From Alitta virens (lineage: Eukaryota > Annelida > Polychaeta > Phyllodocida > Nereididae), in NCBI GenBank assembly GCA_932294295.1, contig OW028577.1, positions 3,624,001 to 3,688,000 of the forward strand: 64,000 nucleotides of DNA. Direction: 5' to 3'. Shown here piece after piece: positions 35,103 through 44,359 of the stretch. The notes beneath the pieces were generated by a model. It was not told where the DNA came from. It was given only the letters and a program-made list of their open reading frames with translations, and did no database searches. Made by a program: the position numbers and the translations under genes. Each line of letters starts with the position of its first letter. Positions within the stretch are counted from its first letter, which is position 1.

Positions 35103-36407
35103 GTATGGTGGCCGAGGAGTTCACTTCTTGGTGCGAAGGTTCATCCCCCGACAGTAGAGGTTTCGCCCCCCGACAGTTGAACCTTCGCCCGCCGAAAGTT
35201 GAGCTGTCGGACTGCGACAGCACTTACTTTCGCACCACGACACAATTTCGCACCATGACAGTTTCGTACGACAAAAATTTCTCACTTACGGTACTTTCAC
35301 ACCACGAAATACCTTCGCACAACGACACACCTTCGCTCCACGAAAGTGAAGGCCAATTCAATTAACTGCAGGCATGCAATTTTATATGAGTAGCTACATC
35401 ATGTCCACTTCCCTTCGTCCCCCTCCTCCTGCTCCTACCCCTTTCTTCTTCTTCTCCTCTCATCCTCCTCCTATCATCCTCCTCTCCTCTTCCTCTCTCC
35501 TCTTCCTCTTTCCTCTCCTTCTCTTCCTCTCTAAATAATATTTCATTTTGTGACGCATCTTGATGTTAGCGAGGTTTGCGTGCTGGTATCTGTTAATTTA
35601 TTTTACCTGGAATAATGTTTAATACCTTGTCGACAGGTGATGCTATACCCTATTGGCTAGGAACAACATATTTCTACAGTCTTTAGTTTGCATAAAGGCC
35701 AGTGTTATAAATGATGCAAAAGGCGACTTTTATAACTTAGAAGATTAGTTGCATTTTGCGTCGTTTTCAACTCAACATTGTTCCCAAAGTAAAGGCTATA
35801 GAAATGTGATATTACCACAACTAATAAGAATATAAGAGCACCTGTCTAATAATGTATCAACCAGTATTCTAGGTAAACTACATTCAGAGATGAGTTCGCC
35901 TAAACATAGGCTCCCAGAGCGCAAGAGAGGGGACTTGGGCACCCTGCCTCCCTGGCCGACTGTTTCTTGTCTTTTAAGCCATTAATACTGCATCTACTGC
36001 ATTGTTCTTTGCAGTAGTAGATGTATCTGTGATAGGGGCGTCCATGGATATAAATACAGCTCTGTACGTTCAATATTTATGAAGTTAATTTGCTAAAACT
36101 GCCAGTGAGGGGGGCAGGTTAGCAGTGTTGAGGCACGAAAGTTGGTAACTTTCGTGGTAAAAAAGTTTGTACTTTCGTGGTATGACAGTTGGTACTTTCG
36201 TGGTATGACAGTTGGTAGTTTCTTGGGACGAGAGTGGGGCTTTCTTTTTAAGGGGAAAAGTTGATAGCTTTCGTGGTGCGAAATTGGGACTGTCTTGGTG
36301 CGAAAGTTGAACTGTCGTGGTGCAAAAACGGGGACTGTTCTGGTGCGAAGGATGCTATCTTCCCACAAAACTACGAGACTGTGAAGTGTACTCCTCGGCC
36401 ACCATAC
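35103..36407. mobile_element. 1.3-kb inverted-repeat element with TTTCG...CGAAA arms
   Basis: The ends are inverted: TATGGTGGCCGAGGAGT on the left and ACTCCTCGGCCACCATA on the right, one mismatch if extended to GTTCAC/GTACAC. Both arms are filled with degenerate repeats of TTTCGTGGTGCGAAAGT type (35120-35350 and 36125-36350). The flanks read ACTTATG and ACTTAGG, a possible 7-bp target duplication with one mismatch. The centre holds a polypyrimidine tract and no coding frame, so the element is non-autonomous. The superfamily is not assigned. Confidence 0.75.
35407..35532 (+). repeat. Polypyrimidine tract (CCT/TTC-rich)
   Basis: Roughly 125 bp of nearly pure C and T with few interruptions. Such mirror-repeat-prone tracts can form triplex DNA; here it lies within the 35103-36407 element. 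Confidence 0.85.
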
Positions 36408-36509
36408 TTAGGTGGTCAATGAATTACATTTATCTTTATCTTTTTAAATACTAAATCAATTGACAATAATTAAAATTGCCCAAATAATTAAATTGCGAGA
36501 CCCTAATAT

Positions 36510-37527
36510 TGATCAGAAGATAGTTGTTGGATACAATGGAAACAAATTTAGTCTATGAATATCCCATAACATTCACGTGTGAATTTCATAAAGAAAAAAT
36601 AAATTGAAGTATTATAACTTGAAGTGTATACCTCAAAATCTTGAAGACTTCCAAGACCCTGTAGTATGGTATGCATTAATATATCAACGAAGTAAATGCA
36701 AACTCCAATGTGATGATCACTTTACAATTTAGACAACATCTGACTGAAAACATATTTTGCCATTGTTTTCACCCTAAAATAATCATTACAAAAATGTATT
36801 TACAAATTAGTGGTTACAAAAATGCCATCTCATAATTTGCTAATTCAAAAACTTACATTCTTAGCAGCTTTGACAAGTGTAAGTTTACATCATATGGTTT
36901 ATTTAATTCAACACAACTGGGTGCTCATAAGTCTACATTGTTTGTCCATTGCCATGATCATAAAGATCCATACAATTGTAGTGGGTCCTCAAGAGGAACT
37001 GACTATGAATGCCTGCCGTAATTTGCAGAGGCTTGAGCAAAATAGCTAAACAGAAAGCGCTAAAGGAGAACAGATTGCTTCTCTGGCAGCTAAGGGTTTT
37101 CCATCAGGCGTGGCTTGTACTCTGCCAATGAGGCTGAATGTGTAAAACTAAGAGGCGATGTGGAGACTTGTCAGCGCCACAGAAAAGGTCCTTATGGTTG
37201 ATGAATGGCGATGTCCCTGCTACACCGACACCTATAGCCTTAGGTCATGTTACACAGAGACGGCTGTCCACGACACTCCATCTCTGTCTCGACCCTAAGG
37301 CTATGGTCGGTGGTCTATGCATGCAGTCGTCTGTCAGCTTGTGTCCCTCCAAGAACCTCTTGATGCTAGACGTCAGACAATACAAAGGCACCACTCACAG
37401 AATGTGCTATAAATCTGTAAAGCATTATGTTTGTTCAGACAGCCCAACAAACACTCTTGCCATGGGAGAGGGTCACTCACCAACGACCCCATCAAGAACG
37501 TTCAGTCACTTTGTCACACCCTGCATA
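36510..37527 (+). repeat. One-kb dispersed block, partner of 25588-26576
   Basis: This is the plus-oriented copy of the block on the minus strand at 25.6-26.6 kb. It shares ends near ATTGATCAGAAGATAG and near CAAAGTGACTGAACG (minus strand). It is preceded at 36458 by a stretch (AATAATTAAA...TTGCCC) that also occurs at 9653, so it may belong to a wider interspersed repeat. Confidence 0.8.
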
Positions 37528-37599
37528 CTGAGGAGTTGGCTTCATCTATTACTAACAGGTTTGTCATTGGCATGATTACAAATTACTGAATAACAAGAT

Positions 37600-38820
37600 A
37601 AATTAGTTTGAATAATGTTTGTTAAATCAACGTTGGAAGTCAGTGCAATGGTGTCAAGAATCTTTCATGCTAATTTTTAGATGTCATCATGAAAAAATAC
37701 AGGTGAAATTAGACTGCTTTGAATGCATATATCAGTCTAAATTACGTAGATTTGAAGTTTCACCTATTTCTGAGAAATGAACCCACGAAAATAGTCGTTG
37801 CAAATTTCCAGGATTGTGGGAATTGTATAAATGTCAGTCCAATTGAGACATGCTTGAGACTTAAGCCTACAATACATAAGTTGAAGGAATGTCATACTGA
37901 CATGCATGTCTTTCATTATATGCACTGTACGTTTTTCAAATAACACCATTTTTGACAGAGTAAAGCTTCTATATTGCCGGAAAACATTGTTTAACATTTC
38001 TTGAAACATGATATTAATATCTAAATTAAAATGTTATTAATTGTAGATTGAAGAAATATAACGATGAATAACTTAAGCCAACAATTTAGGCCAGTCATTT
38101 TTAAATCCATTAGCTAAGTGCTTAGCTAATGTTACAACTATCTTGACTGGTGGTTATCTTCATTTGGGAACCTTGGAATGGCAAATGGAATGATTTCTTG
38201 GAGAGATGGAATTTTTAACTAAAATATGCTGAAGAAGATGCAAGGTCAATTGCATATAGTCTGGAGGACCTTATGAGAGATACACTAAGCAATAAGCATA
38301 AATTCGTATAGGCTTTGATGCTTAGCATCACATTATATGCTGTCAACAGGTCTACAGATCTTGCAGTGCCCTGAAACAAGAGCATGCACGTTCCACTCAC
38401 AAGGGTTGTTTGATGAGACAAGAAAGTGGGCGTGGGTTCCACAAAGAACAATACACTTGTACCTGATCTATGGGATCTTTCACTGGCTTCGGCATAGACA
38501 CCGAGTTCAGGGGACCATCAGATTCACTCGTCTCTCACTGAAATACTCGTTAATCTGTTTACAAACTTCTAGCTGGATAATTCCCAGAACTTCCAGGAGA
38601 ATAGGTCAAAGCTTTGTGCAACGGGTGGCCCAGCTGCACTTAATAATTTGCCTCGGATGAATTACACAGACACAAAAAAAGATTTGCACAACATTTATGT
38701 TGAAAATTAATTGTTATGAAATTCGAGAAACCTCAACAGGAAGTGTATGAGAAGTTTGTGAATAAATAAGCGAGCACAAAAACAAGATTGTATTACAGTC
38801 ACTGCCTACTTGTTTTGCAG
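37600..38820. other. No gene supported
   Basis: Short frames only. A palindrome, TTAGCTAAGTGCTTAGCTAA, lies near 38109. No element boundaries were found. Confidence 0.35.
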
Positions 38821-38829
38821 AAGTAAGCC

Positions 38830-39030
38830 AGCATTACACTGGGACAGCTGCCACACTTTCTGTACTGGCTGATGCTGGCTGATGCTGTCCTTCTGAATAA
38901 ACACCCGACTTGCCTGCGGGGCACACAGGTTGTCAGTTGCATCCATGGTATCTTTGTTGTTAGAAGTAAGGATCCTGCTTCCCTTCCAGACATCCTTCTG
39001 AAGAGTTCTTCCGCTATTTTCAATGTCTAC
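38830..39030 (-). pseudogene. Exon-like fragment (LTTCVP motif), copy 3 of 3
   Basis: The minus frame reads GREAGSLLLTTKIPW, MQLTTCVPRRQVGCLF and RRTASASIS. It lies just outside the left end of the Harbinger element and is unrelated to it. Confidence 0.4.
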
Positions 39031-39145
39031 TCTGTAAAGAAAAATAGTCGGAAACCGTGTTTGCTTTGGTTAAAAAAGTGTTAGTTTATCCTGTTTAGTC
39101 AATTAGGTCCCTGTTGACTCGACACCGGCGGCAAAGCTGCCTTTA

Positions 39146-39190
39146 AGGGGGTTTCACACATAGCCGGATCAGACGCCGGAGCATCCCGGA
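39146..39190 (+). repeat. Left terminal inverted repeat of the Harbinger element
   Basis: Forty-five bases from AGGGGGTTTCACACATAGCC onward are the reverse complement of 43811-43855, except for one A/G difference near the inner edge. Confidence 0.95.
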
Positions 39191-39249
39191 ATAAAATTTC
39201 GTTAAATCCGGGGCGGTCCGGGCGAAAAAGTTAGAAATGTCAACAAACG

Positions 39250-39530
39250 AAATAATTGGGCGGTGTGGACACGAAGGCAAGACGGAGGCAACAAGGAGGA
39301 AAACGGTCATGACACGGATGTGTACGGGCGCTACACGGATATGTACGGATGAAACACGGAGGAGCACGGTTAAACAAGGAATGAGCCACGGTTGTAGCCA
39401 GAGGTAACACGACTGTGCCGGAGGAGGGCGGAGTGAACCGGATGTTACACGGGGCCTTCACGGATATACCCGATCTTTACACGATCTTACTACGATATCA
39501 CTACGGAGTTAAGCGGTTTTCACCCGGATC
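39250..39530 (+). promoter_or_regulatory. Left subterminal motif array and transposase 5' region
   Basis: ACACGG or close variants (CACGGA, ACACGA) recur at short spacing between the terminal repeat and the transposase. The right side of the element has matching CCGTGT words and a 12-bp repeat (CCGGACAATGCC) near 43718-43755. In this superfamily the Myb-like protein binds subterminal motifs; these arrays are the likely targets and may also hold the transposase promoter. This is inference. Confidence 0.5.
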
Positions 39531-39632
39531 GCTCTGAAATTGGTATTTAAACTGCCTGCGTTCCACTGTCCATCATTCCACTTCGGACTACCATACTGCA
39601 AAGCTGTTGCTGCTACTACAGAAAAATTGGAT

Positions 39633-40997
39633 ATGTCTTTATCACACTACGACAGGGTGGAATTGGATTTGAAGTGCATGGACATGCAAGTCCAGCTATT
39701 GACTGCTGCTAATGATATAATTCTGCAAGAAGAACACAAACTGCAAGATGATGCAGTGAGGGCCACAACATCAACTGATGAAGATGACCTATTAGAAAAT
39801 GCTGCTGCTGCACCAAGACGAAGAAGAAGAAGGCAAATGTGGGTGCGACCTTGGCTGCTAAGAAGACCTCTTTATGGGCAGTATGAAAAACTGATGGCTG
39901 AATTGACTGCAGAAGATGTGGGTGGCTTCAAGAATTTCATGAGGATGGAGCCTGACTTATTCCATGAAGTTCTTGCCAGAGTGGGACCTAGGATTACAAA
40001 GCAGGATACCTTTTGGAGGAGGACCCTTGAACCTGGATTGAAACTGGCTATTACCTTGCGCTACCTGGGTACGGGCAACAGCTACAAGTCTCTGCAGTAT
40101 GGATTTAGGGTAGCCTTCAATACCATTTCTATCCTTGTCATCGAAGTCTGCCAGGCCATCATAGACGAGTACTCAGCAGAAGTCATGCATTGTCCTGTAA
40201 CCCCAGAAGCCTGGAAAGAAGTTGCCAATGGATTCTACAACAGATGGAACTTCCCCCACTGTGTCGGCGCCATTGATGGGAAGCACGTTGCCATCAGATG
40301 TCCTGCCAAGTCTGGATCCCTGTTCTACAACTACAAGGGATTTTTCTCTATTGTCCTACTGGCTGTAGTTGATGCTGAATACAAGTTCCTCTATGTTGAC
40401 ATTGGTGCCAGTGGATCAGGCTCAGATGCTGGAGTGTTTAGTCAGACAGAATTGAAGGAAGCGCTACAAAGTGGGAACATTGGATTACCTGAACCAGATA
40501 ACCTGCCTAATGATGACCAACCAGTGCCTTACTTCATAGTTGGGGATGATGCCTTTGGACTGCAGACTTGGATGATGAAGCCTCTGCCTCACAGGAACAT
40601 GAGCATGGAAGACAGAATCTTCAACTACAGACTTTCTAGAGCTAGACGGGTGGTAGAGAATGCATTTGGACTTTTGGCTGCCAGGTTCAGGTGTCTCCTC
40701 ACAACAATGCCTCAAAGTCCTGACAGAGTGTGTACCATAACTCTTGCTTGCTGTGTGTTGCACAACCTACTGAGGGTGAGGTATCCAACTGCTCAAGTGA
40801 ATGCTGTGGACCAGGAAAATGCCGACATCCATGAGATCATCCCAGGTGCATGGAGGGAGAATGCTGCCAATCTACCAGACATGGGACATGTGTTCAGAGG
40901 CAACACCAACAGAGCAGCCAAGGAAATGCGGCAATACTTGGTCAGCTACGTGAACTCAGAAGCTGGGAGTGTACCATGGCAGCAAGACAAGATTTGA
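39633..40997 (+). CDS. Harbinger transposase, DDE nuclease
   Basis: An uninterrupted frame of 454 codons from the first ATG (39633) to TGA (40995-40997). The frame is open 31 codons further upstream but with no ATG, so that part may be 5' UTR or an upstream exon. Numbered from this ATG, the catalytic triad of the DDE_Tnp_4 (PIF/Harbinger) fold is visible: D215 in GAIDGKHVAIRCP, D265 in GASGSGSDAGVF, and E342 in RRVVENAFGLLAARFRCLL. The conserved GDDAFGL block lies at about 304-310. An N-terminal acidic stretch (TSTDEDDLLE) and a basic run (RRRRRRQ, residues 62-68, nuclear-localisation-like) precede the helical DNA-binding region (FKNFMRMEPDLFHEVLARVG). The enzyme cuts at the terminal repeats and inserts at TTA/TAA-type sites. 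Length is typical for the family. No stop or frameshift is seen, so it could be functional. Confidence 0.95.
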   Translation: MSLSHYDRVELDLKCMDMQVQLLTAANDIILQEEHKLQDDAVRATTSTDEDDLLENAAAAPRRRRRRQMWVRPWLLRRPLYGQYEKLMAELTAEDVGGFKNFMRMEPDLFHEVLARVGPRITKQDTFWRRTLEPGLKLAITLRYLGTGNSYKSLQYGFRVAFNTISILVIEVCQAIIDEYSAEVMHCPVTPEAWKEVANGFYNRWNFPHCVGAIDGKHVAIRCPAKSGSLFYNYKGFFSIVLLAVVDAEYKFLYVDIGASGSGSDAGVFSQTELKEALQSGNIGLPEPDNLPNDDQPVPYFIVGDDAFGLQTWMMKPLPHRNMSMEDRIFNYRLSRARRVVENAFGLLAARFRCLLTTMPQSPDRVCTITLACCVLHNLLRVRYPTAQVNAVDQENADIHEIIPGAWRENAANLPDMGHVFRGNTNRAAKEMRQYLVSYVNSEAGSVPWQQDKI

Positions 40998-41243
40998 AAA
41001 CAACACGAATGATGTAAGTTTGAACATTTAATTAATACGACACTTCAGACTTCTGCAGCACACAAGTGCAAAAAATACACAGCATTTAATTATTGTCATG
41101 TAATACAGTTTACATGAAAACATAAGTAACAGTTCATTGTTCATTACATTAAAGTTCATTGGTATACAGTTCACATGAAAACATAAGTAATAACAGTTCA
41201 TTGTTCATTTCATTAAAGTTCATTGTTCATTTCCAGGTCAACA
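40998..41243. other. Shared 3' region of two convergent transposon genes, with a tandem duplication
   Basis: The two genes end tail to tail 246 bp apart. A roughly 60-bp unit (ACATGAAAACATAAGTAA ... CATTAAAGTTCATTG) occurs twice in tandem, giving two ATTAAA poly(A)-signal candidates on the plus strand (41148-41153, 41212-41217). Minus-strand ATTAAA candidates lie near 41027 and 41086, so the two 3' ends probably overlap. Confidence 0.6.
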
Positions 41244-43135
41244 TTACTCGGTTGCAGTAGTTGTAGGCGTGGGCACCGAAAAGGAGGAGTTATGGTCATC
41301 ACCACCAACCATTCCCCCCACACTAGTGTTTAACAAGTAGCTGGTGAGAGAAACATCCTGAGGCGTGCTGCAATCCTGTGGTGACATGGAAGGACGACCG
41401 TGAGAAGGACCTGAAGTCAACCAGGCCTGACTGATTATCGTAGAAGATGTCGCAGGAGGGGGGATCGGTGCAGGCACAGACGAAGAAGAGGCAGACGACA
41501 CGAGAGCCTGGGGCGAAGGGCCGGACGGAGGAGCGAACATCCGGGCAGCAGGGCTGGATGAATGCTGTGCGAACATCTGGGCAGCAGGGCTGGATGAATG
41601 CTGTGCGAACATCTGGGCAGCAGGGCTGGAAGAATGCTGATGATGAGGGAACATCTGCACAGCAGGGCCGGATGAACTGGCTGTAGTAGCAGGAGCAGGG
41701 AGGACGAACTGCTGCTGCTGCTGCTGAGGGACAGGAGGCAGAAAGTGATGATACTGCTGTTGCTGTTGCAGTTGCTGTTGCTGCTGCTGTTGCTGTTGCT
41801 GCTGGCGCTTGCGACGACATGCCTGCTTAAACTGCATCAGGTTGCTTAAGGTTTGGGCCTGGTAATCCCACCAAGTGTCTGTGTCCATCTGCATCACCTC
41901 GTGGTAGATCATGTCCGTGAACACCCTCTTGGACAAGCTGCCTGAGTCTGTCGGCTGACTCAACTTGCTGTGTATGTCCCTCTGCAGATCGGTGGCTTTT
42001 TCAATCAGCTGGAAATAGGAAAAAACACAACATTAGAGTAAGTCACATGGCATCTGCAATAGCATGTGCATTATTGACAATGTACTGAAAAGACACATCA
42101 CCATACAGTGAACACTGGAAGTGCCAAGAAACAAAGCTACCACTTTCTACTATGGAAAAGCTACAACTTTAAAATGCAAGATTACAATTAGAACTTTAAA
42201 CTGCAACATTACAATACGATTATCTTGATTATCATGGCAACTGAAGCAGTATACTTACTTGAGTGACAGCTTGTGTAGCAATTCCATCTCCACTAGCTGC
42301 AAGGCTGGATGAATCACAGTCATGATGATGACGAGGCTCATGATGACGTCTGGACGTCTTCTTGCTTGGAGGAGGGGCCCCCATCTTCTTCCTGCTGCTG
42401 CTGCTGCCGCCCTTGTAAGGCCCACCCTTGGACCTGCTTGTATCCGAATCCCTGCCACCATCATCCGAACTATCCACAATGACCTCCTCAGCTTCAGACG
42501 TGTCATCCTCAGTGGTAGGTCTGTTGCTGCTGGATGGAGTTTTGGCTGATAAGCTCTGGGAAAGCTGCCCACCTTTCTTTCTTTTCCCAGCATCAACCCT
42601 CTTGATGTGGCGTTCGAGGTAGCCGAAATTCTCCATGATCCAGTTGTCCCGGTCTGTCAGGATTCTGGCGGCCCCACCAGAAGGCTTCTTGCTTGGATCC
42701 GTCAGCTTCCCAACTGAAGTGCGCATTGAGTCAATCCAAGTCTTCAGCTGCTGTGCAGTACAACCCAGCTCCTTCGCCTTCTGGTCTATCATTTCGCGAT
42801 TTGATGTCTGTCCGCTTGTATTGAGCAAGCCGCCGGTTATACAAAATCTCCTGGGAACGGTACCAGTCGGCCACATCTTGTTCCTGGTCATCTGTCAGGT
42901 TCAGGGCTTCCTTTTTCTGCCTCTTCGCTTTTGCTGCAGGTGGGGGTGGAGCTGCAGTAGGAGGTACTGCAGGTTCAGCAGGTACAATTGGCCCAGGTAA
43001 ATCTGGCATGCCTTGCGGACTTTGCGGTCTTGATGAGGTATTACTGCCTGCATCTTCTTCAACAGCAGCAGGTGCAGGTTCCTCTTGCACAACAGTCTTC
43101 TTGCCAGGCCTCCCCTTTCCTCTCCTAGGTGGCAT
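41244..43135 (-). pseudogene. Harbinger MADF/Myb-like companion gene, two exons, frameshifted
   Basis: The ATG at 43135 has a strong context (CCACCATGCC); another in-frame ATG lies at 43177. The N-terminus has an AT-hook-like GKGRPGKK. The helical MADF/Myb-SANT-type domain starts in one frame (LTDDQEQDVADWYRSQEILY) and finishes in another (KELGCTAQQLKTWIDSMR, then DNWIMENFGYLERHIKRV). The switch is needed near 42790-42800 and equals one extra or two missing bases. Exon 1 ends at 42259 (donor GTAAGT); a 250-nt intron (42258-42009) ends TTTCCAG; exon 2 runs 42008-41244 to TAA, in matching phase. Exon 2 holds a Gln-rich tract and a 12-residue repeat around MFAQHSSSPAAQ. In this superfamily the protein escorts the transposase to the nucleus and binds element ends. 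A sequencing error is possible. Confidence 0.8.
41540..41660 (-). repeat. 36-bp coding tandem repeat inside the companion gene
   Basis: Three near-identical units encode the 12-residue motif MFAQHSSSPAAQ, followed upstream by a CAG/CTG-rich Gln tract (41700-41815). In-frame length change here would not disrupt the DNA-binding domain. Confidence 0.85.
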
Positions 43136-43810
43136 GGTGGTTAATTCAAGAAACGGCAGTAGTAGCAGCAGCAGCAATCCAGAAGGTAATATCCAGAAGA
43201 AGTGGTGGATAATAAATCAATTAATTCGATGATCAACGATGAACGGCGGGCGGTGGAATGATGCTTCTCCAAAGACGGCGGTTGTATATATACTCAGGCA
43301 TCCGTACTCACTCCGTGTCAGTTTAATTAACACTGTCTTGACACCTTGTTCACTCCTGTCTCTCCACATTGACCTCGTGTGACACCGTGTACTTAACGGG
43401 GTTAACCGGGTCAAGCAAATGACATGTAAACCCGCTTTCCCTGTTCACTCCGTTTTGACTCCGTGTTGGTCCTTGTTCACTCGTGTGGAACCGAGTTGCT
43501 CCTTGTGCTCTCCGGCGCGTACTTTTCACGCCCGTTTGACGCCGGACTTAGCCGGAGATCACACGATGTATTCCGGTGTCAATACGGAGGTCCCCGGAGA
43601 TCGACGGAGTCTACTGGGAGTCTACACGGATCTACACGGATTAAAATATTCCGGGATCTCCGGCATGAAAAATTAAACATGTTTTTAATTTTTTTGCCGG
43701 AGTCCCACGGTGTGACCGGACAATGCCGGACAATGCCGGACAATCCCGGACATGAACACGATGTCTATACGGCTTTCCCCGGAGTATGCGGGAGTATTCC
43801 GGAGTTGTCC

Positions 43811-43855
43811 TCCGGGACGCTCCGGCGTCTGATCCGGCTATGTGTGAAACCCCCT
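43811..43855 (-). repeat. Right terminal inverted repeat of the Harbinger element
   Basis: This is the reverse complement of 39146-39190 with one mismatch, and it is followed directly by TTA at 43856-43858. Confidence 0.95.
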
Positions 43856-43929
43856 TTAATGAGGTTCTATTTTGAGTTGCGCTTTCTGTAGTTTCGCGAG
43901 ACTAAATGTCTTATGAATAGTAATACAAA

Positions 43930-44131
43930 AAATTCTATATATATATATATATATATCAGGTAGACGTACAAGTTTATTTTACATATAAAAGGAAACGGAT
44001 GCCATAAGGCATATTGGCTCCTGTGTTAATTAAAAAGGTAACAAACTCAAGCATTTAGTACAAAATATAGGTGGATATACTACTACAATGCAATTAAAAT
44101 TATTGTTGTTAACTAAAGTGATTTAATAGAT

Positions 44132-44167
<36 letters not shown>

Positions 44168-44170
44168 TGA
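43930..44170. repeat. AT dinucleotide runs
   Basis: (AT)n runs at about 43936-43956 and 44133-44163 flank plain AT-rich sequence. No gene is present. Confidence 0.8.
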
Positions 44171-44269
44171 TTATCATATGATTATGAAAGACAGTTTTGA
44201 GGTACAAACTTGTGAGCCATGCAGTGACTGCTGAGAGAGAGATAAAACCCAGCTAACATGCAAGTTGGC

Positions 44270-44350
44270 ACCATCGGCTTAATGTTGGCCCAGTGTTGGC
44301 CCTATGTTGGCCAAAGTTAGCCCAGTGTTAGCCCAATGTTGGCTCAGTGT
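44270..44350 (+). repeat. TGTTGGCCCA short tandem repeat
   Basis: Words of about 10-11 bp (TGTTGGCCCA, TGTTAGCCCA, TGTTGGCCAA) repeat six to seven times. Similar words fill the CCCAGATAGCA elements at 52-60 kb, so this may be the inside of an eroded member. Confidence 0.65.
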
Positions 44351-44359
44351 GAATCACAT

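Larger units (their letters stand above)
39146..43855. mobile_element. PIF/Harbinger DNA transposon, near complete
   Basis: The 4,710-bp unit has 45-bp terminal inverted repeats (39146-39190, 43811-43855) starting AGGGGGTTTCACACATAGCC, with one mismatch. TTA flanks each end (39143-39145, 43856-43858), the 3-bp target duplication typical of the superfamily. It encodes a DDE transposase on the plus strand and a MADF/Myb-like companion on the minus strand, arranged tail to tail. The zones inside both ends repeat ACACGG/CCGTGT and CCGGA words, probable binding sites. Sharp ends and an open transposase frame suggest a young insertion. Confidence 0.95.

Noticed and set aside
39540..39632. Upstream extension of the transposase frame by 31 codons
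   Set aside because: It has no ATG and would begin at TTG, so I placed the start at 39633; an upstream exon is possible but unproven.
41323..41820. 165-codon minus frame overlapping the companion exon 2
   Set aside because: It is a frame shadow of the CAG-rich exon; the other frame continues the spliced companion protein.
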